Of a DNA stretch of 28,023 nucleotides, positions 1 through 6,980 are shown in pieces. The position numbers and the translations under genes were made by a program. The stretch is from NCBI GenBank assembly GCA_023428265.1, contig JAEYYW010000063.1:1-28023 (forward strand). The letters are read 5' to 3'. This DNA comes from Bacillota bacterium. GTDB taxonomy: Bacteria; Bacillota; Clostridia; Christensenellales; UMGS416. The notes beneath the pieces are model-generated. The model was not told the origin of the DNA and ran no database searches. It worked only from the letters and a program-made list of their open reading frames with translations. Every line of letters begins with the position of its first letter. The stretch's first letter is position 1.

Positions 1-2
1 GC

Positions 3-680
3 CATGTGCTGCCGGTGAACAAAAACCTGGGGCCGCCGGTGCAAACAGAGCTCAGCCGAACCATGCTGGCCGAATTGATCCAAAGAAGCGCAGCCGTGGG
101 CATGATGCATGAATGCCTGTGCCGCTCCGTGGGCAGCTGCGCCGAATACCCGAAGGATCTGGGCTGCCTGGTACTGGGCGAGGCAGTCCGCTCCCTGCAC
201 CCCGGATTGGGCAGAGCGGTCAGTCAGGAGGAGGCGATGGCGGCGGTAGACCGCGCCCTGGCCCTGGGCCTGTCGCCGATGGTCGTGCACTTCAAAGGTG
301 ACGCGCTACTGTGGAGTCTGGAGCACAGCAAAATGCTCACGATCTGCTTTTGCTGCCCTTGCCACTGCCTGTTGCGAGATGTGATGAACCTGCCCGGCGT
401 GGGCGGCTCGCGATTGACCGGGCTGCCCGGCGTGACCGTTGCGTTTGACAGGCAGCTGTGCACCGGCTGCGGCCTTTGTGCGGAAACGTGTGTTGCAGGC
501 GCGATCCATATGGACACCGGCAACCCAACAGTCGGCCATATCCGTTGTGTGCGCTGCGGGCGCTGCGCAATGGTGTGCCCTTCCGGCGCGCTGAAGTTGC
601 AGATCACCGAGGATGCGAACGCCGGGCAGTTGATCAAGGAATATCGCAAAAGAACGAAAGAGAAAGGCGTTTTCCGATAA
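3..680 (+). CDS. 4Fe-4S dicluster ferredoxin-like protein, 5' end cut by the window
   Basis: Iron-sulfur protein of unknown role. The visible 225 residues end in a two-cluster ferredoxin domain. One cluster site is CTGCGLCAETC and the other is CVRCGRCAMVCP, each with the C-x2-C-x2-C-x3-C spacing; the first lacks the usual proline after its fourth cysteine. Upstream of this are two more cysteine groups, CLCRSVGSC near residue 38 and CFCCPCHC near residue 117, so the protein may bind further metal or clusters. I recall similar cysteine-rich 4Fe-4S proteins in clostridia and archaea, but no function is established to my knowledge. The reading frame stays open to the left edge (a GTG at 6 is probably internal), so the true start lies outside. 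There is no clear terminator after the stop. The ferredoxin fold is certain; an electron-transfer role is inference. Confidence 0.85.
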   Translation, partial: HVLPVNKNLGPPVQTELSRTMLAELIQRSAAVGMMHECLCRSVGSCAEYPKDLGCLVLGEAVRSLHPGLGRAVSQEEAMAAVDRALALGLSPMVVHFKGDALLWSLEHSKMLTICFCCPCHCLLRDVMNLPGVGGSRLTGLPGVTVAFDRQLCTGCGLCAETCVAGAIHMDTGNPTVGHIRCVRCGRCAMVCPSGALKLQITEDANAGQLIKEYRKRTKEKGVFR

Positions 681-791
681 GCTGCGCGGCTGCCAGCCTA
701 TCGTTCGAGCGGCCGGATTTAAGACTCATTCCACTGGAAAAATTGTTCATTCCCCGTTCATATGATCTTTATGTCCGCTTAACAATCCTCA

Positions 792-820
792 TGGACTACG
801 GCATGGCGATCATGTATAAT
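792..820 (+). promoter_or_regulatory. Sigma-A-type promoter for the membrane protein-Usp-lplA unit
   Basis: A -35-like TGGACT at 792-797 and a perfect -10 TATAAT at 815-820 are separated by exactly 17 bp. The predicted transcript starts near 827, just before the ribosome binding site (GGGAGG, 829-835) of the gene at 842. The rest of the 681-841 gap shows no other gene or clear terminator. Confidence 0.7.
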
Positions 821-841
821 TGTCCATCGGGAGGGAGCAAG

Positions 842-1315
842 ATGTACTCGGAAAAAGATTATCTTGACGCAACCGTAAAGCAGCGTCGCTTCACCCTTCT
901 CTTTGTCCTGATCGCTGTTGTATTGGTCGGCCTGCTTGTGGCTGACCAATTCTGGCGTCTGCTCTGGTTGAGCTATGTGTCCGCCGGCATGCTGGCAATC
1001 CTCTCGGTGTTCCTGTGGGGCACCATCGGCGTGCGGCTCTACTGCTGGCGGAAGTTTCTGCGCGAAATGAATGCCGGGCTGGAGCGCTCGGTGGAGGGCG
1101 TGATCGGCTCCATCGACGAAGATGAAACCACAAAAGAAGGCATTGAATTCAGAGCATTGCGGCTGCTCACCGGCGACGAAGCAGACAAGGCCGGCGGCAG
1201 GCTCTTATATGTGGACTCATCCCGTTTTCCGCTGAAAGCCCAGGAAGGCCAGAAGGTCTCCTGCCGGATTTTTGGCAACTATGTGAAGGAAATCGAAGTT
1301 TTGGAGGAACGCTGA
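842..1315 (+). CDS. Two-helix membrane protein of unknown function
   Basis: A 157-residue protein I do not recognise. It has a short charged N-terminus, two hydrophobic segments (about residues 17-36 and 40-65), a basic turn (RKFLRE), and then a soluble C-terminal part of about 75 residues (83-157) rich in alternating beta-like patterns. This part ends in KVSCRIFGNYVKEIEVLEE and could be a small beta-barrel facing the cytoplasm. The start at 842 is chosen because GGGAGG sits 6-7 bases upstream and a promoter lies just before it; the reading frame is open further upstream but without a start signal. Its stop overlaps the next start by one base (TGATG), so it is translationally coupled to the Usp gene and belongs to the same transcript as lplA. 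Function unknown. Confidence 0.8.
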   Translation: MYSEKDYLDATVKQRRFTLLFVLIAVVLVGLLVADQFWRLLWLSYVSAGMLAILSVFLWGTIGVRLYCWRKFLREMNAGLERSVEGVIGSIDEDETTKEGIEFRALRLLTGDEADKAGGRLLYVDSSRFPLKAQEGQKVSCRIFGNYVKEIEVLEER

Positions 1316-1707
1316 TGGCTTCTCCCGGCGGCGTACTGGTTTGCGTTACGCGGCAAATCTCCTGCGAACGGTTGATCCGCCAAGGTGCAGAACTGGCCAG
1401 ACAGATCAATTGCCCTTTGAACATCGTCCATGTGGCAGGCACCGGCGCAAGCCTTTTGGGTAACCCCAGTGAAAGCGAGGCGATGGAATACTTGTTTACC
1501 ATTGCCAAGCAGCATGGCGCCGACCTCAACGTGCTCCGATCCGACAATGTGCTGGAGACACTGACCCGGCTGGCCAGGGAGTTCAAAGCGTCTCACATCG
1601 TGATGGGCGAATCCCGCCAGAGCATCAAGGAAGACGAAAGCATCATCTGGCGGCTCAGAGCCGCGATGCCCGACGTGCAGGTGACCGTTGTGTCCTCTTA
1701 TGAGTAG
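1315..1707 (+). CDS. Universal stress protein domain, KdpD-like subgroup
   Basis: A 130-residue stand-alone Usp domain with an alpha/beta nucleotide-binding fold. The start VLVCVTRQISCERLIRQGAE closely resembles the Usp domain of the sensor kinase KdpD (ILVCV....ERLIR), and SHIVMGESR near residue 95 matches the region that contacts nucleotide in the family. The family binds ATP or, in some KdpD-type members, other nucleotides, and acts in the cytosol as a small regulatory or stress module. The ATG overlaps the stop of the preceding membrane protein gene in a TGATG arrangement, and lplA starts three bases after its stop, so the three are one operon. There is no kinase or potassium transporter in the window, so a role in potassium control is not supported here. 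Confidence 0.75.
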   Translation: MASPGGVLVCVTRQISCERLIRQGAELARQINCPLNIVHVAGTGASLLGNPSESEAMEYLFTIAKQHGADLNVLRSDNVLETLTRLAREFKASHIVMGESRQSIKEDESIIWRLRAAMPDVQVTVVSSYE

Positions 1708-1710
1708 CCT

Positions 1711-2691
1711 GTGAGCATAGTATTCATCAACGAACAATCTTGTTTCGATCCCTGGCGCAATCTTGCGCTGGAGGAGTGTCTGCTCAGCGCTTGCGGAGAG
1801 AGGGACGCTTATCTTTACCTGTGGCAAAACGCACAGACCGTTGTGATCGGCCGAAACCAGAACCCTTGGCGGGAGTGCCGCACCGAGCTGCTGGAGCAGG
1901 AAGGCGGCAGGCTGGCCCGCCGCATCACAGGCGGGGGCGCGGTGTATCACGACCTGGGCAATCTGAATTTCTCCTTCATTGCTGGCAAGGCCGTCTATGA
2001 TGTTCCCCGGCACTTGAAAGTGGTGCTGGAAGCTGTGCGGAGCGTGGGCGTGCAGGCGGAGTTTTCCGGCAGGAATGATATCCTGAGCAATGGGCGCAAG
2101 TTTTCCGGCAATGCCTTTGCTCACCGGCAAAATGGCTCGCTGCACCATGGCACACTGCTGATCTCCGCAGACATGACTTTGCTGGGCCGCTACCTGCAGC
2201 CCTCGCAGGCCAAGATGGCCTCCAAAGGCGTGCAGAGCGTGCAATCGCGGGTGGTGAACCTATCGGAGTTAAGCACCGCCGCAACGGTGGAAAACCTCCG
2301 GCTGGCGCTGAAAGAATCCTTTCAACAGGAATATGGGCCGCATGGTGAGTCCGACGGTTTCTCCCTGGTGGATCCGGCGTTGTTTGAGACACTGCATAAC
2401 CGCCAGCGCAGTTGGGAGTGGCGCTTCGGGCAGACGCCACGGTTTGATGTCGCTCTGGAGTGTCGCTTTTCATGGGGCGGCGTGGAGATTGAGCTGATCA
2501 ACCGCGACGGCCGGGTGGCCGAAGCCAAAGTGTTTTCCGATGGGATGGATGAATCCCTGTTTCCACTGCTGGCCGGGGCGCTCACCGGGAAGCAGTTCTC
2601 CCCCGCCGCACTGGCCGCCGCATTGCGCTCCGCAAGTTACCGGCCCGAGGCCTGTGACATGGCCCGATGGCTGGAAGATAGCGATTTCTGA
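1711..2691 (+). CDS. lplA: Lipoate-protein ligase A
   Basis: Attaches lipoate to the lysine of lipoyl domains (E2 subunits or glycine cleavage H protein) through a lipoyl-AMP intermediate; cytosolic. The 326-residue sequence has the family signatures in order: NLALEECLL near residue 18, VVIGRNQNPW near 45, the ligand loop RRITGGGAVYHDLGNLNFSF near 71-90, and the catalytic-lysine segment NGRKFSGNAF near 132 followed by HHGTLL. The length matches full LplA with a C-terminal accessory domain (about residues 250-326), so both activation and transfer are likely done by one protein. Start is GTG at 1711, three bases after the Usp stop, suggesting coupling rather than a strong site of its own. No lipoylated enzyme is encoded nearby. 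No terminator is visible after the stop. Confidence 0.93.
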   Translation: MSIVFINEQSCFDPWRNLALEECLLSACGERDAYLYLWQNAQTVVIGRNQNPWRECRTELLEQEGGRLARRITGGGAVYHDLGNLNFSFIAGKAVYDVPRHLKVVLEAVRSVGVQAEFSGRNDILSNGRKFSGNAFAHRQNGSLHHGTLLISADMTLLGRYLQPSQAKMASKGVQSVQSRVVNLSELSTAATVENLRLALKESFQQEYGPHGESDGFSLVDPALFETLHNRQRSWEWRFGQTPRFDVALECRFSWGGVEIELINRDGRVAEAKVFSDGMDESLFPLLAGALTGKQFSPAALAAALRSASYRPEACDMARWLEDSDF

Positions 2692-2708
2692 ATCAAATGC
2701 ATGATTTC

Positions 2709-2737
2709 TTGCGAACAGGAAAAAGTATATTTAAAAT
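2709..2737 (+). promoter_or_regulatory. Sigma-A-type promoter for the Gln-rich mini-protein
   Basis: TTGCGA at 2709-2714 and TAAAAT at 2732-2737 are separated by 17 bp (4/6 and 5/6 matches to consensus). The predicted start near 2744 leaves a very short leader before the ATG at 2757. Confidence 0.6.
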
Positions 2738-2756
2738 CCTGGAAAGTGGTGAAATC

Positions 2757-2918
2757 ATGGCTGATCAGAAGAATAACAACAAGAACAACCAGCAGCAGTC
2801 GCAGCAGCAAAGACAGCAGCAGCAACAGCAACAGCAACAGAAACAGCAGCAGAGGCAGCAGCAGCAAAGACAAAGCTCAGACCAATGCTCACGGGATGAC
2901 AACTGCAGATCCGAATGA
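2757..2918 (+). CDS. Glutamine-rich 53-residue mini-protein of unknown function
   Basis: A short gene with start ATG at 2757, preceded by a GGTGA-like site, its own promoter (2709-2737) and its own intrinsic terminator (2928-2957). The protein is MADQ plus an Asn/Lys-rich stretch, then a low-complexity tract (residues 12-39) of Gln broken only by Ser15, Arg19, Lys29, Arg33 and Arg38. The short tail has two cysteines six residues apart (C44, C50) and several Asp/Arg. By my count 25 of 53 residues are Gln. No signal peptide or membrane segment is present. The Gln codons are mixed CAG and CAA, which argues that the amino acid rather than a pure triplet slip is kept. I recall vaguely similar Q/N-rich small hypothetical proteins in clostridia, with no known role. 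It is most likely a real gene because it is neatly bracketed by promoter and terminator. Confidence 0.65.
   Translation: MADQKNNNKNNQQQSQQQRQQQQQQQQQKQQQRQQQQRQSSDQCSRDDNCRSE
2790..2873 (+). repeat. CAG/CAA triplet-rich low-complexity tract
   Basis: About 84 bases made almost entirely of CAG and CAA triplets, coding for the poly-Gln core of the mini-protein at 2757. The reverse strand of the same tract reads as poly-Leu, which creates a false open frame. Such a tract is prone to length change by slippage. Confidence 0.85.
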
Positions 2919-2927
2919 CAAATCCAC

Positions 2928-2957
2928 GAGCTTCCGGCCTCAGTCGGGAGCTTTTTT
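2928..2957 (+). terminator. Intrinsic terminator of the Gln-rich mini-protein gene
   Basis: Stem AGCTTCCG (2929-2936) pairs with CGGGAGCT (2945-2952) with one G-U pair and an 8-base loop, followed by six T residues (2952-2957). It lies 10 bases after the stop codon. Confidence 0.85.
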
Positions 2958-3043
2958 CATCAGCGGAATATATAAAGGAAAATCTGAATAAGTTCAGAAT
3001 GTATGCTATGGGATGACAGAAACATGATCAGGAGGGGCTATCA

Positions 3044-3424
3044 ATGCCAGAAAACAGAACCGTAAACATAAGCTTGCTGAAGCCGACCGCTGTATACCTC
3101 TTTGCCGGCTACTTTTTCTGGCCCTTCTGCCTGATCGGCCTGGCCATTGAAAAGGAGGATGACTTCATCCGGTTCCATTGCGCGCAGGGGATGGCCTTCT
3201 TTTTTCTTCAGATTATCCTTGGCGCGCTCATTTTCTTCTTTTCGGCCACCGCATGGATGATCCTGCCGATTCCACTGCTTGTGCTCTCCATTCTGGCATC
3301 CGTCGCGGCCTGCGTGTTTGGGATCATTGCCATTGTGAAAGCAGCCAAGGGTGAGAAGTATCATATCCCGCTGGTGGGGTCATTTGCAGAGAAGCATATG
3401 ATAAACTGGCTGCTCAACTTCTGA
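3044..3424 (+). CDS. DUF4870/Tic20-like small membrane protein
   Basis: A 126-residue membrane protein with three likely helices (about residues 16-34, 49-70 and 74-100). It carries the pattern typical of DUF4870-type proteins: a first helix, then E-K-E-D-D-F-I-R-F-H-C-A-Q-G in the loop (family pattern N/D-x-F-V-R-F-H-A-x-Q), then further helices and a short cytosolic tail. The molecular role of this family is unknown. The start is well supported by AGGAGGGG a few bases upstream of ATG 3044. It stands alone between the terminator of the Gln-rich gene and the convergent acetyltransferase gene. I could not find a convincing promoter in 2958-3043. Confidence 0.8.
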   Translation: MPENRTVNISLLKPTAVYLFAGYFFWPFCLIGLAIEKEDDFIRFHCAQGMAFFFLQIILGALIFFFSATAWMILPIPLLVLSILASVAACVFGIIAIVKAAKGEKYHIPLVGSFAEKHMINWLLNF

Positions 3425-3449
3425 TCAGCAACAATCTGTTACTGCTGGC

Positions 3450-3965
3450 TCATGCCCCATGGTCAAGACCAGTCAAACGGTATAGAAAAGCCCGTTTCCC
3501 GCTGGATGGATCCGTGTTTGTCTCGATCCGGATCATGCCGGATTCCAGGATGCGGATGCATGCGGTATTCTCTTCGTCAACCTCAGCGGTTATTTCCGCC
3601 ATTCCAAGGGTCTCGAGGCAATAGGCAGACAAACCAGCAAACACCTCGCGGCCATACCCATGCCCCCAACAGGCTTCCTCAAGGCGGAACCCAATCTCGC
3701 CTCCAACCACCGCGCAGGAGCCGACCAGGCGCCCTGTGGCTGCCTGTTCTAGCGCCATCACCAAAAAATCATTGTCCCGCCGCGTGTATGCGTCGAGTAT
3801 GCGGCACAACTCCTCTTCGGACTCCTCAATGGATTTGGCCCGACCGGTAATATAGCGCATGACCTTTTCATTGGCCTGCATCTGGCACAAAAAATCACTG
3901 TCGCCCTGCCGAAACCGGCGGGCAATCAATCGGGGAGTATGAAAGAACTCTTCTGACACATTCAT
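3450..3965 (-). CDS. GNAT-family N-acetyltransferase, RimJ/RimL-like
   Basis: A 171-residue acetyltransferase that would use acetyl-CoA in the cytosol. It opens with HTPRLIARRFRQGDSDFL, typical of the RimJ/RimL branch (T-x-R-L-x-L-R). The acetyl-CoA loop is WGHGYGREV near residue 107, matching R/Q-x-x-G-x-G/A, and the late NTACIRILESGM segment matches the usual N-x-x-S/C-x-x-x-L/I-E-x-x-G-M of this branch. Start is the ATG at 3965-3963, which overlaps the stop of the MarR gene (TGATG). An in-frame TTG one codon earlier is less likely. It is therefore co-transcribed with the regulator. The substrate (ribosomal protein, drug or metabolite) cannot be told. The convergent neighbour at 3044 ends only 25 bases away. 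Confidence 0.85.
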   Translation of the reverse strand: MNVSEEFFHTPRLIARRFRQGDSDFLCQMQANEKVMRYITGRAKSIEESEEELCRILDAYTRRDNDFLVMALEQAATGRLVGSCAVVGGEIGFRLEEACWGHGYGREVFAGLSAYCLETLGMAEITAEVDEENTACIRILESGMIRIETNTDPSSGKRAFLYRLTGLDHGA

Positions 3966-4429
3966 CAATCTTTATAGAGCTGGTCTGCCTGGCTCTTGAA
4001 AAAGTCCCTCAGCATCGACATGGAATCCATCAGCACTGGCATCTTGTCCAGATCCAGCTTGGAAAACAACGCTTCCATCATTTGCTCGTGATATTGCGCA
4101 TGGTGGTCATAAGCCATGCGGCCGGTTTCAGTGAGCTCTGCGGTCACCTTTCTCCTGTCGGAACCGTGGCGCTGACGGGTGATGAAACCCTTGTCTTCCA
4201 GCCTCTGCACCGACACGGTGAGCGTGGGCAAAGTTATGCGCAGTTTCCTGGCGATATCGCTCATCTGCGCGTTTGGGTTGTTGCCGATGGCCTCCAGAAT
4301 GTGCATCTCCGACATTGTCAGAGCGTTTCCTGCCAAGCCTTCAATGGTCTTGTGTTCCAGCTTGAGGATATCGTTGAAAATGTCAACGAGCAGCTCATTG
4401 ATCACCTGTTTGCATTCGTGCAGTTCCAT
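3965..4429 (-). CDS. MarR-family transcriptional regulator
   Basis: A 154-residue winged-helix DNA-binding protein that should act as a dimer. The core is ALTMSEMHILEAIG (helix before the recognition unit), MSDIARKLRITLPTLTVSVQRLEDKGFI (helix-turn-helix), and the wing GSDRRKVTAELTETG, all canonical. The EMH start and the overall pattern also resemble FabT-type MarR proteins, but no fatty-acid genes are nearby. Start is ATG 4429-4427 because GGAGGG lies 5 bases upstream; a longer open frame upstream lacks such a site. It is divergent from the exporter operon at 4658, with palindromes in both promoters, so repression of the exporter and of itself is the natural inference. The next gene (GNAT) overlaps its stop. 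Confidence 0.9.
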   Translation of the reverse strand: MELHECKQVINELLVDIFNDILKLEHKTIEGLAGNALTMSEMHILEAIGNNPNAQMSDIARKLRITLPTLTVSVQRLEDKGFITRQRHGSDRRKVTAELTETGRMAYDHHAQYHEQMMEALFSKLDLDKMPVLMDSMSMLRDFFKSQADQLYKD

Positions 4430-4494
4430 TTGACCCTCCGGTTTTCGGCGCATCGGTGGCACGCCGGATCAGGCATAATTTCGCAATCTAAATC

Positions 4495-4523
4495 ATTATA
4501 CGGTAGATTCTTCATGAAGGCAA
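4495..4523 (-). promoter_or_regulatory. Promoter of marR-GNAT unit
   Basis: On the minus strand TTGCCT (4523-4518) and TATAAT (4500-4495) are 17 bp apart. The self-complementary octamer TTCATGAA (4511-4518) sits in the spacer and touches the -35 element, so a protein bound there would block RNA polymerase. Confidence 0.8.
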
Positions 4524-4584
4524 CGGAATTTAACCGTTCAGGTTGGTTTTTCCACGCGGGGAATGGTCAATATTTATGGTATCT

Positions 4585-4616
4585 TCATGAATTGCCAAAG
4601 AGATTCATGATATAAT
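4585..4616 (+). promoter_or_regulatory. Exporter promoter with embedded inverted repeat (putative MarR operator)
   Basis: The arms TCATGAAT (4585-4592) and ATTCATGA (4603-4610) are perfect inverted repeats with a 10-base spacer, and the right arm abuts the -10 box TATAAT at 4611-4616. With TG at 4608-4609 this is an extended -10 (TG-n-TATAAT), which explains the weak -35. The same TTCATGA core occurs in the marR promoter at 4511-4518, supporting a shared regulator. Confidence 0.65.
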
Positions 4617-4657
4617 CGCAACGTATATTTGATGACCAAAGCAACTGGAGGATAACC

Positions 4658-6280
4658 ATGAATCAAAAAAAGAAGGGCTGGATTTGGATCACCGCATTGC
4701 TGGTGATTGTGTTTGCAGGAGCAGCGTTTCTACTGCCCGTGCTGCTTCCCACAGGTGATCTGAATCTCACACAGCAGCAATATAAGGCCGAAAAGGTGAC
4801 AAAAGGCGACATTCAGGTGACGGTGCACGGCACCGGCTCCGTCGAAGCGATGGATACGAGCACCGTTACGGCCAGCACCGCCGGCATCGTAGATCAGGTT
4901 TTTGTTGAAAACGGCGATGCGGTGAAGGCCGGCCAGCTGATCGCGATGCTGGACGACGATGCGGCGAACACCAAGATAGACTCGCTCAAGGAGCAGATTG
5001 TCACGCAGGACGCCACCATTGCCAGCCTGCGGGCAATGCCCGGCGCCAAATATCTGACCGCCCCGGTGGATGGCCGCGTGACGGCGGTGTATGCCGCCAA
5101 AGGGGAAGACGCCGGTTTGTCGATGAGCAAAAAGGGCGCGCTGCTGGTGCTCTCCACCGACGGAAGGATGAAAATCTCCTTCAAGCCAAAGGACGGTGTC
5201 TCCATCACTTCCGGTGCCCAGGTGAAGGTCGTGATTGGTTCGGTGACGAAGCAAGGCTTCATCACCGAGGTGCCGGGCCGCGCCGGTGAAAACGCCGAGG
5301 CCGTGATCAATGACGATTCACTCACGGTCGGAAAAACTGCCGTCATCCAGGATGCAAAGGGTTCTGAGCTTGGCCAGGGGGCGCTCGAAATCAATCGCCC
5401 GCTGCTGGTCACAGCCACGACCGGCAAGGTGGATGCGGTCTATGTGAAGGCAGGCGCTAAAGTGAAAGCCGGCAAGAAGCTCATAAAGCTCACCGGCTCC
5501 ATCCTCAACCCGGAATTTGAAGCCCAGATTGTCAAGCGGCAGCAATTGCAGGACGATCTGGATCAGGCATATGAAGACCTGAAAGATCTGAGCATCGCCG
5601 CGCCGACCGACGGCATCATTGCCGGCCTGTCCATCGCGGACAAAGGCGCCGTGCAGGAAGGCGCGGCAGTGTGCAAAATCGAGCAGACCGCCACCTTCAA
5701 GCTGGTGGTGGCCGTGGATGAGCTGGATGTCCCCAAGATCGCCATCGGTCAGAAGGCCACGGTGAAAATTGACGCGCTGCCCGGGGAGGAGGCCACCGGC
5801 GAGGTAATCAGGATCGCTCCCATCGGCGTGAAGGCAAATGAAGTGACCACCTATAACGTCACGCTCAAGCTCACCTCCCCCGCCGGCACACTGGCCATGA
5901 TGAGCGCCTCGGCTGATATCGAGGTAGCCTCCAAGACCGGCGTGCTGCTGGTTCCCGTGGAGGCTGTGCACACAGTGAACGGCAAATCCTGGGTGTATGG
6001 CGCGATGAGCCAAGACATCCGCGAGGATCAGGCGAATCCTTCCAAGTCCAACCGGGCAGGGCTGCGCACCATGTTCAGCGGCGGCAGCAAGCAAGGCGAA
6101 GCCAAAAGGCCCATGATCGACGTGACGGTGGGCTTGGTGAGCGACACCTGGGCAGAGATCCTGTCCGGGTTGAACGAGGGAGACGAAGTGGCCCTGCCTG
6201 TTTCCCAAAACTCCATGGCAAATATGATGGGTTTCGGCGGCATGGGCCCAGGCCGGGGCGGCAGCGGGGCCGGTGATTGA
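4658..6280 (+). CDS. Membrane fusion (adaptor) protein of an ABC exporter, MacA/YknX-like
   Basis: Periplasm- or cell-wall-side adaptor for the ABC transporter encoded by the next two genes. It is 540 residues long: an N-terminal anchor helix (about 7-30), then two successive barrel-sandwich (lipoyl-like) modules. The first uses TASTAGIVDQVFVENGDAVK (71-90) and LTAPVDGRVTAVYAAKG (133-149). The second uses TATTGKVDAVYVKAGAKVK (252-270) and IAAPTDGIIAGLSIADKG (313-330), with a short coiled coil in each. A beta-barrel (about 346-425), a membrane-proximal domain (426-520) and a Gly-rich tail (GGMGPGRGGSGAG) follow. Typical MacA/YknX proteins are nearer 380-420 residues with one module. The start has GGAGG 8 bases upstream. 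It is first in the operon, under the putative MarR-controlled promoter. The exported substrate is unknown. Confidence 0.88.
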   Translation: MNQKKKGWIWITALLVIVFAGAAFLLPVLLPTGDLNLTQQQYKAEKVTKGDIQVTVHGTGSVEAMDTSTVTASTAGIVDQVFVENGDAVKAGQLIAMLDDDAANTKIDSLKEQIVTQDATIASLRAMPGAKYLTAPVDGRVTAVYAAKGEDAGLSMSKKGALLVLSTDGRMKISFKPKDGVSITSGAQVKVVIGSVTKQGFITEVPGRAGENAEAVINDDSLTVGKTAVIQDAKGSELGQGALEINRPLLVTATTGKVDAVYVKAGAKVKAGKKLIKLTGSILNPEFEAQIVKRQQLQDDLDQAYEDLKDLSIAAPTDGIIAGLSIADKGAVQEGAAVCKIEQTATFKLVVAVDELDVPKIAIGQKATVKIDALPGEEATGEVIRIAPIGVKANEVTTYNVTLKLTSPAGTLAMMSASADIEVASKTGVLLVPVEAVHTVNGKSWVYGAMSQDIREDQANPSKSNRAGLRTMFSGGSKQGEAKRPMIDVTVGLVSDTWAEILSGLNEGDEVALPVSQNSMANMMGFGGMGPGRGGSGAGD

Positions 6281-6281
6281 C

Positions 6282-6980
6282 ATGATCAACCTGACAGAAA
6301 TCCGAAAAACCTATTGGATGGGCACAAACGAGGTGCGCGCGCTGGACGGTGTGACACTGACCATCGACGAGCGCGAATTTGTGGCGATCATCGGGCCCTC
6401 CGGCAGTGGCAAGTCCACGCTGATGAACATCATCGGCTGCCTGGACGCCGCCGACAGCGGGGTCTATCTGCTGGATGGGCAGGACGTGAGCTGCATCAGC
6501 GACCGGCAGCTGGCCATCGTGCGCAACCGCAAGATCGGTTTTATCTTTCAGCAGTTCAACCTGCTCCCAAAGCTAACAGCCTATGAAAACGTGGAGCTGC
6601 CGTTGATTTATCAGGGCCTGGGCCGGCAGGAACGCCGCAAAAGGGCCGAAGAAGCGCTGATGAGCGTGGGTTTGAGCGATCGCATGCACCATCGCCCAAG
6701 TGAGCTTTCCGGCGGGCAGCAGCAGCGCGTGGCAATTGCGCGGGCACTGGCAACCCACCCGGCGCTGCTGCTGGCAGACGAACCCACCGGTAACCTGGAC
6801 AGCAAGTCTGGCCGGGAGATCATCGGGCTGCTGAAGGAGCTGCACAGCCGCGGCAACACAATCGTGCTGATCACCCACGACCCCTCCGTTGCCGCCGAGG
6901 CACCCCGCAGCGTGCGGATCTCTGACGGCAAAATTGTGGAAGACACGGCGTGGGTCGGCAGGCAGGAGGCGGCGCAATGA
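6282..6980 (+). CDS. ABC exporter ATPase, MacB/LolD/YknY-like
   Basis: ATP-hydrolysing subunit that powers the permease encoded next. All motifs are present: Walker A GPSGSGKST, Q-loop QQFNLLPKL, signature LSGGQQQRVAIARAL, Walker B LLLADEPTGNLD with catalytic Glu, and H-loop ITHD. The sequence type (MINLTEIRKTYWMGTNEVRALDGV start) is that of the MacB/LolD/FtsE branch, so the partner is an FtsX-fold permease. ATG 6282 follows the adaptor stop by one base. A GTG at 6273 in the same frame would overlap the adaptor and is less like the family start. Its stop overlaps the permease start (ATGA). At 232 residues it has the usual length. Confidence 0.93.
   Translation: MINLTEIRKTYWMGTNEVRALDGVTLTIDEREFVAIIGPSGSGKSTLMNIIGCLDAADSGVYLLDGQDVSCISDRQLAIVRNRKIGFIFQQFNLLPKLTAYENVELPLIYQGLGRQERRKRAEEALMSVGLSDRMHHRPSELSGGQQQRVAIARALATHPALLLADEPTGNLDSKSGREIIGLLKELHSRGNTIVLITHDPSVAAEAPRSVRISDGKIVEDTAWVGRQEAAQ

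Noticed and set aside
458..841. N-terminal extension of the membrane protein gene back to 458
   Set aside because: Overlaps the ferredoxin-like gene out of frame, and a promoter and ribosome site support the start at 842.
2637..2873. Minus-strand frame with a long poly-leucine run that looks like a membrane peptide
   Set aside because: It is the antisense of the CAG/CAA tract of the Gln-rich gene and of the lplA 3' end, with no ribosome site or promoter on that strand.
3425..3449. Terminator between the convergent DUF4870-like and GNAT genes
   Set aside because: A short mismatched hairpin (CAGCAACA with TGTTACTG) exists but has no T run on either strand.
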